Source: Methylobacterium sp. 2A (GTDB lineage: Bacteria; Pseudomonadota; Alphaproteobacteria; Rhizobiales; Beijerinckiaceae). From it: 64,000 nucleotides of DNA. Of the stretch, positions 37,455 through 46,506 are shown piece by piece (within the stretch, counting starts at the first letter, position 1; each line of letters starts with the position of its first letter). The stretch spans positions 186,001-250,000 of the forward strand of contig NZ_VUOK01000040.1 of NCBI RefSeq assembly GCF_009806555.1, read 5' to 3'. The notes beneath the pieces are model-generated. The model was given only the letters and a program-made list of their open reading frames with translations. It searched no databases and was not told the DNA's origin. Made by a program: the position numbers and the translations under genes.

Positions 37455-38993
37455 TTACTGCGCGGCGGCCTGCGTGGGCGCCAACATGCTGCCGGTCTCG
37501 CGCACGCGGCTGTGCCACGACAGCGCCTCCTCGATCAGGTGCGGCGTGTGGCCCTGCCGGGACAAGGCGCGGTCGTAATAATCTTGCAGCGCGTCGCGAT
37601 AGAGCGGGTGGACGCAGGCATCCAGGATCGCCCTCGCGCGCTCCCGTGGGGCGAGCTCGCGCAGATCGGCGAGGCCGTTTTCCGTCACCACCACGTCCAC
37701 GTCGTGCTCGGTGTGATCGACATGGCTGACCATCGGGACCACGCAGGACAGCGTCCCGTTCCGGGCGACGGATTTCGTGACGAAGACCGAGAGGTAGGCG
37801 TTGCGTGCGAAGTCGCCGGAGCCGCCGATGCCGTTCATCATGTGGGTGCCGCCCACATGGGTGGAATTGACGTTGCCGTAGAGATCGAATTCCAGCGCGG
37901 TGTTGATTGCGATGATGCCCAGCCGGCGGATGACCTCGGGGTGGTTGGAGATCTCCTGCGGGCGCAGGATCAGGTGGGGCTTGTAGCGCGCGATGGCCTC
38001 CATCACCTGCTCGCCCCGCGTTTCCGACAGGGTGATGGAGGAGCCCGAGGCGAAGGTGAGCTTGCCCGCATCGAACAGGTCGAAGGTCGAATCCTGCAGC
38101 ACCTCGGAATACATGGTCAGATCATGGAACGGGCTGTCGATGAAGCCGGTCATCACCGCATTCGCGATGGTGCCGATGCCCGCCTGGAGCGGCTGCAGGC
38201 TCGTCGTCAGGCGGCCCTTGCTCACCTCACGCTCGAGGAACCCCATGAGATGACCGGCAATCGCAGCGGTCTCCGCGTCCGGCGGCAGCACGGTGGAGGC
38301 CGAATCGCGCTTCTCAGTGATGACGATGGCCGCGATCTTCTCCGGGGGCACGGGGATGAAGGGGAGTCCCACGCGGCTCTGCGCGCTCACCACCGGGATC
38401 GGCTCGCGGAACGGCCGGCGGGTTGGGATGTAGATGTCGTGCAGACCCTCCAGCGCCATCGGCTGCGACAGGTTGATCTCGACGATGACCTTCTTCGCCA
38501 GGATGGCGAAGGACGCGGAATTGCCGACCGAGGTGGTCGGGATGATGCCGCCATCGGCGGTGATCCCCACGGCCTCCACCACCGCCACGTCCAGCGGTCC
38601 GAGCTGATCGGTTCGCAGATGCTCGACCGTTTCGGACAGGTGCTGGTCGATGAACATCACCTCGCCGGCGTTGATCGCCCGGCGCAGGGTCGGGTCGGCC
38701 TGGAACGGCATCCGGCGGGCGAGGACGTGTGCCTCCGCGAGCTGCTTGTCGAGGTCGTTGCCGAGGGAAGCGCCCGTCACCAGGGTAATCGAGAACGGCG
38801 CATGTCGGGCCCGTGCCGCGAGCGCCACCGGAACCGCCTTGGCCTCGCCGGCTCGGGTAAAGCCGCTCATGCCGACCATCATGCCGTCCGTGATATGGCC
38901 TGCGGCCTCCTCGGCCGAGACGACCCTGTCGCGCAGGCGAGGGCAACGGATGCGTTCCCCTACCGCGTGCGGATCCGCTGCATGCGGACTCAT
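37455..38993 (-). CDS. Acetyl-CoA hydrolase/succinyl-CoA:acetate CoA-transferase family protein
   Basis: A 512-residue class I CoA-transferase-like enzyme of the AarC/Cat1 group. Seen are DGMMVGMSGFTRAGEAKAVP, the loop GITADGGIIPTTSVGNSASF, the conserved RPQEISNHPEVIRRLGIIAINTALE block (which should carry the catalytic Glu), GGTHMMNGIGGSGDFARNAY and the terminal VVTENGLADLRELAPRERA. It likely moves CoA between succinyl-CoA or another acyl-CoA and acetate. Acetate made by malonate decarboxylase a few genes away is one source. ATG at 38993 is chosen because GAGGAGGG lies 5 nt upstream. Confidence 0.88.
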   Translation of the reverse strand: MSPHAADPHAVGERIRCPRLRDRVVSAEEAAGHITDGMMVGMSGFTRAGEAKAVPVALAARARHAPFSITLVTGASLGNDLDKQLAEAHVLARRMPFQADPTLRRAINAGEVMFIDQHLSETVEHLRTDQLGPLDVAVVEAVGITADGGIIPTTSVGNSASFAILAKKVIVEINLSQPMALEGLHDIYIPTRRPFREPIPVVSAQSRVGLPFIPVPPEKIAAIVITEKRDSASTVLPPDAETAAIAGHLMGFLEREVSKGRLTTSLQPLQAGIGTIANAVMTGFIDSPFHDLTMYSEVLQDSTFDLFDAGKLTFASGSSITLSETRGEQVMEAIARYKPHLILRPQEISNHPEVIRRLGIIAINTALEFDLYGNVNSTHVGGTHMMNGIGGSGDFARNAYLSVFVTKSVARNGTLSCVVPMVSHVDHTEHDVDVVVTENGLADLRELAPRERARAILDACVHPLYRDALQDYYDRALSRQGHTPHLIEEALSWHSRVRETGSMLAPTQAAAQ

Positions 38994-39400
38994 GGCATCC
39001 CTCCTCAGGCTGTTCCGGTCACGCCCGCCCTCGATGCACATTAGGCTGAGATTCATCCGGTCACGAACGCTGCCGTGATCGGGTTGTCATGCAGCTCAAG
39101 CATGACTCGCGTCGAGCGGTGTCGAGACCCGACGCAGGCGCATCGATTCGCGCGGTGATGTCCGCTTCGCCCGGCCCGTGGTGAAGGCGTGCCGTCCCGG
39201 GGCCGAACCGGCCGGGTTTGCCGTCCGGCTGGCCCGAACCCGCCCGCCTCCCGCCGGCCTCATGTAGTGTATTGGAAACGCACGCTGTTCTTCGAAGATG
39301 ACGGTTTCCCTCGCCCACCACATGCTCTAGATCGGCCGGACTTTGATCGGGCCGTTGCCGCCCTGGCCCGAAGCGACCCCTCACTGGAAGGCATGAGAGC
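38994..39400. other. Divergent promoter region of the CoA-transferase gene and fba
   Basis: About 405 bp. No gene was supported. A weak TAGTGTATTGGAAACG segment near 39264 is locally less GC-rich and may belong to the fba promoter. Confidence 0.4.
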
Positions 39401-40471
39401 ATGGCACGCATCACCCTCAGGCAGCTTCTGGATCATGCGGCCGAGCACGAGTACGGCGTGCCCGCCTTCAACCTGAACAACATGGAACAGGGGCTCGCCA
39501 TCATGGCGGCCGCCGACGCCACGGATTCTCCGGTGATCCTCCAGGCGAGCCGCGGAGCCCGCGCCTACGCCAACGATGTGGTGCTGGCCAAGCTGATCGA
39601 CGGTCTCGTCGAGATCTACCCGCACATCCCGGTCTGCATGCATCTCGACCACGGCAACAACGAAGCCACCTGCGCCACCGCGATCCAGTACGGCTTCACC
39701 TCGGTGATGATGGACGGCTCTCTCAAGGCCGACGGCAAGACGCCGGCCGACTACAACTACAACGTCGAGATCACCCGCAACGTGACCAAGATGGCCCATT
39801 GGGCCGGCGTCTCCGTCGAGGGCGAGCTCGGCGTGCTCGGCTCGCTGGAGAGCGGCCAGGGCGAGGCCGAGGACGGCCACGGCGCCGAGGGCACCCTGAG
39901 CCACGACCAGCTCCTCACCGATCCGGACGAGGCGGTGAAGTTCGTCGAGGCCACCAAGGTCGATGCTCTGGCCGTGGCGATGGGCACGAGTCACGGCGCC
40001 TACAAGTTCACCCGCAAGCCCGATGGCGAGGTGCTGGCGATGAACGTGATCGAGGAGATCCACCGGCGCCTGCCGACGACCCACCTCGTCATGCACGGCT
40101 CCTCGTCGGTCCCGCAGGACCTCCAGGACATCATCAACCAGTATGGCGGCCAGATGAAGCCGACCTGGGGCGTGCCGGTCGAGGAGATCCAGCGCGGCAT
40201 CAAGCACGGCGTGCGCAAGATCAACATCGACACCGACAACCGGATGGCGATGACGGGTCAGATCCGGAAGGTGCTGACCGAAAACCCGTCGGAATTCGAC
40301 CCGCGCAAGTACCTGAAGCCCGCCATGGAGGCGATGACCAAGCTCTGCAAGCAGCGCTTCGAGGAGTTCGGCACGGCCGGCAAGGGCTCGAAGATCCGTC
40401 CGATCTCGGTGGCCGAAATGGCCAAGCGCTACGCGAGCGGCGCGCTCGATCCGAAGATCGGCGCGCGCTGA
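39401..40471 (+). CDS. fba: Class II fructose-bisphosphate aldolase
   Basis: A 356-residue zinc aldolase of the Calvin-cycle/glycolysis type. It begins [29 protein letters not shown]; the zinc ligand histidines lie in CMHLDHGNN and later [16 protein letters not shown] and the [12 protein letters not shown] segment complete the active site. It cleaves fructose-1,6-bisphosphate reversibly and may also act on sedoheptulose-1,7-bisphosphate. A ThiE-like gene follows 19 bp later. Confidence 0.95.
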   Translation: MARITLRQLLDHAAEHEYGVPAFNLNNMEQGLAIMAAADATDSPVILQASRGARAYANDVVLAKLIDGLVEIYPHIPVCMHLDHGNNEATCATAIQYGFTSVMMDGSLKADGKTPADYNYNVEITRNVTKMAHWAGVSVEGELGVLGSLESGQGEAEDGHGAEGTLSHDQLLTDPDEAVKFVEATKVDALAVAMGTSHGAYKFTRKPDGEVLAMNVIEEIHRRLPTTHLVMHGSSSVPQDLQDIINQYGGQMKPTWGVPVEEIQRGIKHGVRKINIDTDNRMAMTGQIRKVLTENPSEFDPRKYLKPAMEAMTKLCKQRFEEFGTAGKGSKIRPISVAEMAKRYASGALDPKIGAR

Positions 40472-40490
40472 GAGCGTCCGGGCCGTCGCG

Positions 40491-41138
40491 ATGAGTAACG
40501 ATACGCGTCTCGCCCTGCTCGGGCCGCATGGCCTCGACGCGGCCGGCACGGAGGCTTTCGTGGCGGCCCTCCGTGCCGCCTGCGGCGCGGGCGACGTGGC
40601 GGCCGTGATCCTGCGTCTCGCCGCCACCGACGAGCGCGGGCTCACCGCGCAGGTCAAGCAGGTGGCGCCGGTGGCCCAGGAGCACGGGGCGGCGCTGGTG
40701 GTGGCCTGCCCGGGCTTCACCGGCGATCTCGCGACGGTGGCGATCCGCGGCGGCGCCGACGGCGTCCATATCGACAAGCCCCGCGACCTGAGGGACATCC
40801 GGGACCGGTTGCGGGACGGCCGCATCCTGGGGGTCGGCGGCACGGAGACCAAGCACGCCGCCATGGAAGCCGGCGAAGCCGGGGTCGATTACCTGATGTT
40901 CGGCGGCCTCTATCCGGACGGCGTGGCGCCCGACGCCGAGACGGTGCTGGCGCGTGTCGCGTGGTGGGCCGAGATTTTTGAGACGCCGTGCATCGCCGTC
41001 GCGACGAGCGCCGACACCATCGGCCCCCTCGCCGCGACGGGCGCGGAGTTCATCGGGCTTGAGAGCGGGCTCTGGCTGTCCGATCCCGCCGCCGTCGGTC
41101 AAGCGCAGAACGCGCTCTCGCGGGGGCCGGCGCGATGA
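40491..41138 (+). CDS. Thiamine-phosphate synthase-like (ThiE/TenI) protein
   Basis: A 215-residue TIM-barrel protein of the ThiE family: AQVKQVAPVAQEHGAALVVAC, GGADGVHIDKP, ILGVGGTETKHAAMEAGEAGVDYLMFGGLYPDGVAP and a final GAEFIGLESGLW. The central motifs (H-I-D and D-Y-L-M-F-G) match, but several residues of true ThiE diphosphate sites are altered, so a TenI-like or diverged role is possible. It sits in an fba-thiE-Sel1 unit and overlaps the next gene by an ATGA. Confidence 0.78.
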   Translation: MSNDTRLALLGPHGLDAAGTEAFVAALRAACGAGDVAAVILRLAATDERGLTAQVKQVAPVAQEHGAALVVACPGFTGDLATVAIRGGADGVHIDKPRDLRDIRDRLRDGRILGVGGTETKHAAMEAGEAGVDYLMFGGLYPDGVAPDAETVLARVAWWAEIFETPCIAVATSADTIGPLAATGAEFIGLESGLWLSDPAAVGQAQNALSRGPAR

Positions 41139-42178
41139 GGCGCGCGATCTATCCCGCGCTCGCCCTCGTCGGCGCGCTGTGGGCTGTGCCGACCTGGGCA
41201 GCCGGTCCGAGCGATCCGTCGAAGGGCGCGTCACAGCCGATCGGCTCGCCCAATGCCGGACCCGGCAAGAAGCCGATGCCGGAACTACCGAGCCCCTACA
41301 CGCCGAACTACACCCGCGGCGCGGTCCCGCCCGCTAACGGCCAGCCGGCGGATCTCGCCTATGGCGCGTATCAGCGCGGGCAGTACGTCACCGCCTTCCG
41401 GGAGGCAACCAAGCGCATCGAGGCGAACCCCAAGGACGCCGCCGCGATGACGCTGCTGGGTGAGCTGTACAACCAGGGTCTCGGAGTGAAGCAGGATCCG
41501 GTCAAAGCCGCCGATTGGTATCGTCTGGCTGCGGCTCAGAACGATGCCGCCGCCATGTCGTCCCTGGGTCTGATGGCGCTCGACGGCCGCGGCATGCCGA
41601 AAGATGCGAAGGCCGGTCGTCGCTGGCTGGAACAGGCGACAGCCCACGGCTCACCCACGGCAGCCTACAATCTCGGATTGATCCTGCTCGGAACGGGCAC
41701 TCCGGCAGACGAGGCGGCCGCGGCCGCGCAATTCCGCAAGGCGGCCGATGCCGAGATCGGCCCGGCGCAGCACGATCTGGGCGTGCTCTACCTCCAGGGC
41801 CGCGGCGTGCCCAAGGATGCCAGCAAGGCGGCATCCCTGTTCCGGCGTGGCGCCGACAATGGCGATCTGGCCAGCGAGATCGAGTACGCCATCCTGCTGT
41901 TCAACGGGAACGGCGTCACCAAGGACGAGCGTTCGGCGGCTCGCTACTTCCTGCACGCCGCCTCGCGGGGGAACGCGATCGCGCAGAATCGCATCGCGCG
42001 GCTCTACGCGGTCGGCCGCGGGGTGACCAAGAATCCGGTCGAGGCCGCCGCCTGGAATCTCGCTGCGGCGGGCCAGGGTCTGTCGGATGCGTGGCTGGAT
42101 CAGACCCTCTCGGGCCTCTCCGCGGACGAACGGGCACGCGCCGAGCGGCTCGCCAACGAGCGGATCGAGCAGCGCTGA
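41135..42178 (+). CDS. Exported Sel1-repeat protein
   Basis: A 347-residue protein with a signal peptide (AIYPALALVGALWAVPTWA), a proline-rich linker, then about six Sel1/TPR-like repeats with the pattern A-x-x-x-L-G-x-L-Y-x-x-G-x-G-V-x-x-D (LLGELYNQGLGVKQD, LGLMALDGRGMPKD, LGVLYLQGRGVPKD, IARLYAVGRGVTKN). Such proteins act as periplasmic scaffolds, for example in exopolysaccharide or signalling complexes. Translationally coupled to the ThiE-like gene. Confidence 0.85.
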   Translation: MRRAIYPALALVGALWAVPTWAAGPSDPSKGASQPIGSPNAGPGKKPMPELPSPYTPNYTRGAVPPANGQPADLAYGAYQRGQYVTAFREATKRIEANPKDAAAMTLLGELYNQGLGVKQDPVKAADWYRLAAAQNDAAAMSSLGLMALDGRGMPKDAKAGRRWLEQATAHGSPTAAYNLGLILLGTGTPADEAAAAAQFRKAADAEIGPAQHDLGVLYLQGRGVPKDASKAASLFRRGADNGDLASEIEYAILLFNGNGVTKDERSAARYFLHAASRGNAIAQNRIARLYAVGRGVTKNPVEAAAWNLAAAGQGLSDAWLDQTLSGLSADERARAERLANERIEQR

Positions 42179-42182
42179 GGCG

Positions 42183-42623
42183 CTATCCCTCGGCCTTCGA
42201 CCAGTCGACGCCGGCTTCCAGTTCCGGCAGCAGGACGACGCTCTCCTGCTCGTTCGGATCGGTCCGGGCGATCACGGCCGTGACCGGCTCGGATTGGCTG
42301 CGGTTGTAGGGCAGGTGCGGCACGTCCGCGGCGATGTAGACGAACTCGCCAGCCCCCGCGATCGCATGATGCTCCAGGCGCTCGCCCCAGAAGCAGCCCG
42401 ACACACCCGACAGGACGTAGATCGCGGTCTCGTGCGATTCGTGCTTGTGCGCGTGCGCGCGCTCGCCGGGGGGAATTTCCAGCAGCTGCATGTGCAGCGC
42501 CTTCGAGCCGACCGCCTCGGCCGAGATCGCCGGACGGTAGAGGTGCCCCTGCTTGCCGCGGAACGGGGCGCTCTCACGCACCACGCGCAGCCCCCCCTCC
42601 GGGGTATCGGAACCGAAACTCAT
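42183..42623 (-). CDS. Cupin-domain protein
   Basis: A 146-residue single-domain cupin. LLEIPPGERAHAHKHESHETAIYVLSG carries the metal-binding H-x-H-x(3)-H-x-x-x-x-E-type motif 1, and GEFVYIAADVPHLPYN forms motif 2. Probably an enzyme or sensor acting on a small metabolite. It overlaps the AhpD-like gene upstream by an ATGA, so both belong to one operon with DUF779. Confidence 0.85.
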   Translation of the reverse strand: MSFGSDTPEGGLRVVRESAPFRGKQGHLYRPAISAEAVGSKALHMQLLEIPPGERAHAHKHESHETAIYVLSGVSGCFWGERLEHHAIAGAGEFVYIAADVPHLPYNRSQSEPVTAVIARTDPNEQESVVLLPELEAGVDWSKAEG

Positions 42624-43033
42624 GCGCCCTCTCCCACCCTGAAGGCGGAATCGACGGGAAGCTGCATGCCGTTCACCAGCGCATTGGTCTGGTTCGCCAT
42701 GCCGACCACCGCCAGGAACTCGCCGTGCTGCTCTGGCGTCAAGCCCTTCGCCCGCGCCGCGGCCGTGTGCGAGTGGATGCAGTAGGGGCAGCCATTCGCG
42801 ATCGAGACCGCGATATAGACCAGTTCCTTGGTCAGCGGATCGAGCGTCCCGGGTCCCATGACGGCCTTGAGCCCGGTCCAGGTCCGCTCCAGCAGGGCGG
42901 GATCGTTGGCGAGTCCCCGCCAGAAATTGTTGATGAACTCCGAGCCGCGGGTGGTCCGGATATCCGCGAAGACCGCTCGGACTCGCGGATCCGCCTCGGC
43001 TTCGGCATCACTCAGAAGCGTCACAGTTGCCAT
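42620..43033 (-). CDS. Carboxymuconolactone decarboxylase/AhpD-like protein
   Basis: A 137-residue all-helical protein. Glu70, Cys82, Cys85 and His89 fit the AhpD redox signature E-x11-C-x2-C-x3-H (GCPYCIHSHT). A peroxidase- or disulphide-type activity is therefore more likely than lactone decarboxylation. Lies 11 bp behind DUF779 on the same strand and is coupled to the cupin gene; possible job is protection or repair in aldehyde/alcohol oxidation. Confidence 0.86.
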   Translation of the reverse strand: MATVTLLSDAEAEADPRVRAVFADIRTTRGSEFINNFWRGLANDPALLERTWTGLKAVMGPGTLDPLTKELVYIAVSIANGCPYCIHSHTAAARAKGLTPEQHGEFLAVVGMANQTNALVNGMQLPVDSAFRVGEGA

Positions 43034-43044
43034 GGGTGGCTCCG

Positions 43045-43470
43045 TCAGAGCTTGCAGGCGCCTTCCAGAGCGCGGTTCTCGGCGTCCGAGAACAGGCGCG
43101 AGCGGATATGGAACCGCTTCTCTCGGCCATTCTCAAGCGAGAACATGCCGCCGCGGCCCGGCACCACGTCCAGGATCAGGTGCGTGTGCTTCCAGACCCC
43201 GAATTGCGACCGGCTGATGTAGAAATCCGCACCGCCGACCTGGCCGAGATGCACGTCGCCGTCGCCGACGAGGAAGTCGCCGACCGGGTAGCACATCGGC
43301 GAGGAGCCATCGCAGCAGCCGCCCGACTGGTGGAACATCACCGGGCCGTACTCGGCGCGAAGTTCCTCGATGAGCTCCAGGGCCTTCGGCGTCGCGGTGA
43401 CCCGCAGCGGCGTGCCGTCGGCACCGACCTGCTCGGCGGTCGTGGCCTCGCTCCCTGCATTCAGGCCCAT
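43045..43470 (-). CDS. DUF779 cysteine-rich protein
   Basis: A 141-residue protein of family DUF779. The hallmark FHQSGGCCDGSSPMCYP supplies Cys52, Cys53 and Cys60; GGADFYISRSQFGVWKHT follows. Members are strongly linked with AldB/ExaC-type aldehyde dehydrogenase genes, and one lies 0.86 kb away here on the same strand. The cysteine cluster suggests metal or redox chemistry, but the function is unknown. Confidence 0.88.
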   Translation of the reverse strand: MGLNAGSEATTAEQVGADGTPLRVTATPKALELIEELRAEYGPVMFHQSGGCCDGSSPMCYPVGDFLVGDGDVHLGQVGGADFYISRSQFGVWKHTHLILDVVPGRGGMFSLENGREKRFHIRSRLFSDAENRALEGACKL

Positions 43471-43634
43471 GCAATCCTCCTCAACACGATGATCGATATG
43501 CGTGCGCAGCGCAGGATTTCCACATTCGCGTCACCAGAACAGCCAAGCTGGTGCCAAATCCCTCAGGACCGCGTTGCTCGCCGAGAATGCGCCCCATCGG
43601 GGCGACTTGGAGAGCCCTGCAGGCTGATCGCATC

Positions 43635-43931
43635 ATGAAACCACGAAAAGCCGCCCCTTGTCTGGCCGTCGTCCTCGCCGCGATCCTGGCGGGTCCGGCC
43701 AGCGCGGATCCGCTGACGCTGCGGGTCCAGCCCCGGACCCAGCCGCTGTTCCTCCAACACGCATGGCATGTCGCCGGGAACCCGAACGTCACACCCGATA
43801 ACCCGATGGGCGTCGTCGGCTGGGATGGGCCGCCCGACGACGTGCCGAGCGTGAGCGCCGATGCCGGCCCGATGCCGCCCGGCTCCATCGCCAACGTGCC
43901 CTTCGAGGGTTTCGGGTACGGCGTCTATTGA
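43635..43931 (+). CDS. Small secreted protein of unknown function
   Basis: A 98-residue protein with a signal peptide (AAPCLAVVLAAILAGPASA) and a mature part of about 75 residues without cysteine, rich in Pro, Asp and Gly (NPNVTPDNPMGVVGWDGPPDDVPS). The following gene starts at a TTG that overlaps its stop codon, so the two are coupled. They lie between DUF779 and the aldehyde dehydrogenase, on the opposite strand. Not recognised. Confidence 0.6.
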   Translation: MKPRKAAPCLAVVLAAILAGPASADPLTLRVQPRTQPLFLQHAWHVAGNPNVTPDNPMGVVGWDGPPDDVPSVSADAGPMPPGSIANVPFEGFGYGVY

Positions 43932-44254
43932 TCGGCCGGTCGATCCTGGTGCTCGCGGCGCTGGCGAGCGTTCCCGCCCTGGGGCGCGAGGCTGTCGATG
44001 CGCCCGCACACGCAGCTGAGCTGCGGACCTGTCTGAACCATGTCGAATGGGTGGCGCCGCCCGATGCCGTGATTGCGGACCGGTCAACGTTCTGCGCCTG
44101 CTATGCCGAGGGGGCAGTGAGGGCGCGCCTTTGGGAGCTTGAGCGGGCCGAGGCCAATCAGGGCGAGGAGGTCCGCCACCCCGTGGCCGGCCGCACGATC
44201 AGTCTCCACGACCGGAAATCGGCTGCGATCGCCGCATCGTGCCTGAAGCACTGA
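43928..44254 (+). CDS. Small exported cysteine-containing protein
   Basis: A 108-residue protein with a leader (SILVLAALASVPALG) and cysteines in RTCLNHVEW, STFCACYAEG and a final AASCLKH. The four-cysteine helical pattern suggests a small periplasmic domain held by two disulphides. The start is a TTG overlapping the previous stop codon. A terminator follows at 44270. No family recognised; its operon partner is also a secreted protein. Confidence 0.6.
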   Translation: MIGRSILVLAALASVPALGREAVDAPAHAAELRTCLNHVEWVAPPDAVIADRSTFCACYAEGAVRARLWELERAEANQGEEVRHPVAGRTISLHDRKSAAIAASCLKH

Positions 44255-44269
44255 CGCCAGCTTCGAAAA

Positions 44270-44293
44270 AGCCCCGGCCTTGCGGCTGGGGCT
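44270..44293. terminator. Terminator hairpin
   Basis: AGCCCCGGCC-TTGC-GGCTGGGGCT forms a 10-bp stem with one G-T pair and a 4-nt loop, 15 nt after the stop of the small exported protein and 34 bp from the convergent aldehyde dehydrogenase stop. AAAAA precedes it, so read from the minus strand it ends in TTTTT and is a textbook terminator for the dehydrogenase gene. Confidence 0.8.
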
Positions 44294-44327
44294 GAAGTTG
44301 TCTCGGGGGATCAACCCGGGAAGAAGC

Positions 44328-45851
44328 TCAGAAGAAGCCGAGCTTCTTGGCCGAGTAGCTGACCAGCATGTTCTTGGTCTGCTGGTAGTGATCGAGCATC
44401 ATCTTGTGGGTCTCGCGGCCGATGCCGGACTGCTTGTAGCCGCCGAAGGCCGCGTGGGCCGGGTAGGCGTGGTAGCAGTTCGTCCAGACGCGGCCGGCCT
44501 GGATCGCCCGGCCGAAGCGGTAGGCGCGGGTCCCATCGCGGGTCCAGACGCCGGCGCCGAGGCCGTAGAGCGTGTCGTTGGCGATGGAGAGCGCCTCGGC
44601 ATCGTCCTTGAAGGTCGTGACCGACAGGACCGGCCCGAAAATCTCCTCCTGGAAGATGCGCATCTTGTTGTGGCCGCGGAACACCGTCGGCTTCACGTAG
44701 AAGCCCTCGGCGAACTCGCCGTCCTTGACGTTGCGCTCGCCGCCCGTGAGCAGCTGAGCCCCCTCCTGCCGGCCGATGTCGATATAGGAGAGGATCTTCT
44801 CCATCTGCTCGCCCGAGGCCTGGGCGCCGATCATCGTGGCCGGATCCAGCGGCGAGCCCTGCGTGATCGCCTCGACGCGCTTCACCGCCCGCTCGATGAA
44901 GCGATCGTAGATCGATTCGTGGACCAGCGCCCGGCTCGGGCAGGTGCAGACCTCGCCCTGGTTCAGGGCAAACATCGTGAAGCCTTCCAGCGCCTTGTCG
45001 AAGAAGTCGTCGTCCTCGTTGGCCACGTCGGCGAAGAAGATATTGGGCGACTTTCCGCCGAGCTCCAGCGTCACCGGGATCAGGTTCTGCGAGGCGTATT
45101 GCATGATGAGGCGGCCGGTGGTCGTCTCGCCCGTGAAGGCGATCTTGGCGATCCGCGGCGACGAGGCGAGCGGCTTGCCGGCCTCCAGGCCGAAGCCGTT
45201 GACGATGTTGAGCACGCCCGGGGGCAGCAGGTCGCCGATCAACTCGGCCAGCACCAGCACGGAGGCCGGGGTCTGCTCGGCGGGTTTCAGGACCACACAG
45301 TTTCCGGCCGCCAGCGCGGGCGCCAGCTTCCACACCGCCATCAGGATCGGGAAGTTCCACGGGATGATCTGGCCGACGACGCCCAGCGGCTCGTGGAAGT
45401 GGTAGGCGACCGTGTCGTGATCGATCTCGGAGATCGAGCCCTCCTGCGCCCGCACGCAGCCGGCGAAGTAGCGGAAATGATCGATCGCCAGCGGGATGTC
45501 GGCGTTGGTGGTCTCGCGGATCGGCTTGCCGTTGTCCCAGGTCTCGGCCAGCGCGAGAAGGTCGAGATTCTCCTCCATCCGGTCGGCCATCTTGAGGAGG
45601 ATGCGGGCGCGCTCGGCCGGCGCCGTCCGGCCCCAGGCTTCGCGGGCGGCGTGGGCGGCATCCAGCGCCTTCTCGACGTCCTGCGCGTCGGAGCGGGCGA
45701 CCTCGCAGATCACCTTGCCGGTGATCGGCGAGGTATTCTCGAAATAGCGGCCGGCCGCAGGGGCGACCCACTGGCCGCCGATGAAGTTCTCGTAGCGGGC
45801 GGAGAAGGGCGACCTGACCTTGGAGTCGCCGAGGAATTCCGGCTTGTTCAT
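44328..45851 (-). CDS. exaC: NAD-dependent aldehyde dehydrogenase, ExaC/AldB type
   Basis: A 507-residue aldehyde dehydrogenase, long enough and with the wording ([27 protein letters not shown] at the start; [17 protein letters not shown] at the end) of the ExaC/AldB group that oxidises acetaldehyde in ethanol use. Glu263 ([10 protein letters not shown]) and Cys302 ([11 protein letters not shown]) are in place; the extra Cys304 is usual for this group. The DUF779 gene nearby is its common companion. Upstream lies a direct repeat GGCTTTTGGCC that may be regulatory. Symbol given from group resemblance. Confidence 0.88.
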   Translation of the reverse strand: MNKPEFLGDSKVRSPFSARYENFIGGQWVAPAAGRYFENTSPITGKVICEVARSDAQDVEKALDAAHAAREAWGRTAPAERARILLKMADRMEENLDLLALAETWDNGKPIRETTNADIPLAIDHFRYFAGCVRAQEGSISEIDHDTVAYHFHEPLGVVGQIIPWNFPILMAVWKLAPALAAGNCVVLKPAEQTPASVLVLAELIGDLLPPGVLNIVNGFGLEAGKPLASSPRIAKIAFTGETTTGRLIMQYASQNLIPVTLELGGKSPNIFFADVANEDDDFFDKALEGFTMFALNQGEVCTCPSRALVHESIYDRFIERAVKRVEAITQGSPLDPATMIGAQASGEQMEKILSYIDIGRQEGAQLLTGGERNVKDGEFAEGFYVKPTVFRGHNKMRIFQEEIFGPVLSVTTFKDDAEALSIANDTLYGLGAGVWTRDGTRAYRFGRAIQAGRVWTNCYHAYPAHAAFGGYKQSGIGRETHKMMLDHYQQTKNMLVSYSAKKLGFF

Positions 45852-46158
45852 CGCTCTGTTCCCTCCATTGGCCCCGGCCTCGCGAACCGCGGCTCTTAGG
45901 CTTTAGCTGACGCTCGGGCGGCCGCTTCGCGGGCCGCATCCAGTTCCGCTATGGTCACAGCCAATGGCTTTTGGCCTGTCGAATCAAGGTGGACTTTTGG
46001 CCAGTGCGCGAGTGACGGGATCCTACGCCGATCCGATCCTGATCGCGAGGGGACAATGACGGGCGCGGTTCCTGTCGTGGAAAGCGTCGGTTTTCTGACG
46101 CTGCAACGACGTTCCGCGCCGGAAAACTGCATCGAGCGGATGCCTGCGAACAGAGCGA
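45852..46158. other. Upstream region of exaC with repeats
   Basis: About 305 bp. GGCTTTTGGCC (45964-45974) recurs as GGACTTTTGGCCA about 29 bp on (45992-46004). AGCGTC-N8-GACGCT is a perfect 6-bp inverted repeat at 46083-46102. A minus-strand frame ends HWPKVHLDSTGQKPLAVTIAELD; it looks slightly protein-like but has no clear start. Confidence 0.45.
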
Positions 46159-46506
46159 TCACCGCATCAGGGCGAGCGGCAGCGTCAGCGCGGCGAGCGG
46201 AATCGCCGCCAGGGCCGCGGCCCGGAGCGCTGTCGGCCGATACGCGATCAAGGCGACCACGGCGAGCGCCGAGCCGGTGAGCGAGCCGATCCACTGGACG
46301 GGACCGAAACACCAGCCGACGGATGTGACCGCGGCGGCGAAGGACAGTCCGAGACCCGACCAGCCGGCCGCGCGCAACCCCCTGATCCGGGATCGGGCGA
46401 CCGGTGTGCGGATCACCGCCCGGTGATGCCGATCCTGGCTCAAGGCGAGGGCAGAGAAGCCCGAGAAGGCGAGCAGGAGGCTCAGCAACAGGGCCGGCGC
46501 GGTCAC
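46159..46506 (-). CDS. DUF3325 small membrane protein
   Basis: A 115-residue protein with three hydrophobic helices (LLLSLLLAFSGFSALAL, SGLGLSFAAAVTSVGWCFG, LTGSALAVVALIAYRP) and a conserved QDRHHRAV motif after the first. This is the DUF3325 family, found with PepSY membrane proteins in siderophore-iron loci. GTG start overlaps the stop of the PepSY gene by 4 bp. Confidence 0.8.
   Translation of the reverse strand: MTAPALLLSLLLAFSGFSALALSQDRHHRAVIRTPVARSRIRGLRAAGWSGLGLSFAAAVTSVGWCFGPVQWIGSLTGSALAVVALIAYRPTALRAAALAAIPLAALTLPLALMR

Noticed and set aside
36783-39044. Long plus-strand frame (753 codons) spanning the pgk end and the CoA-transferase gene
   Set aside because: It crosses an intergenic region and lies antisense to a clear CoA-transferase; no protein-like motifs.
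44280-45899. Plus-strand frame (539 codons) opposite exaC
   Set aside because: Shadow of the aldehyde dehydrogenase, which has intact catalytic residues on the other strand.
45896-46020. Minus-strand frame ending HWPKVHLDSTGQKPLAVTIAELD as a gene
   Set aside because: No start codon with a ribosome site, and the frame runs on into unrelated DNA; its repeats are better explained as regulatory DNA.
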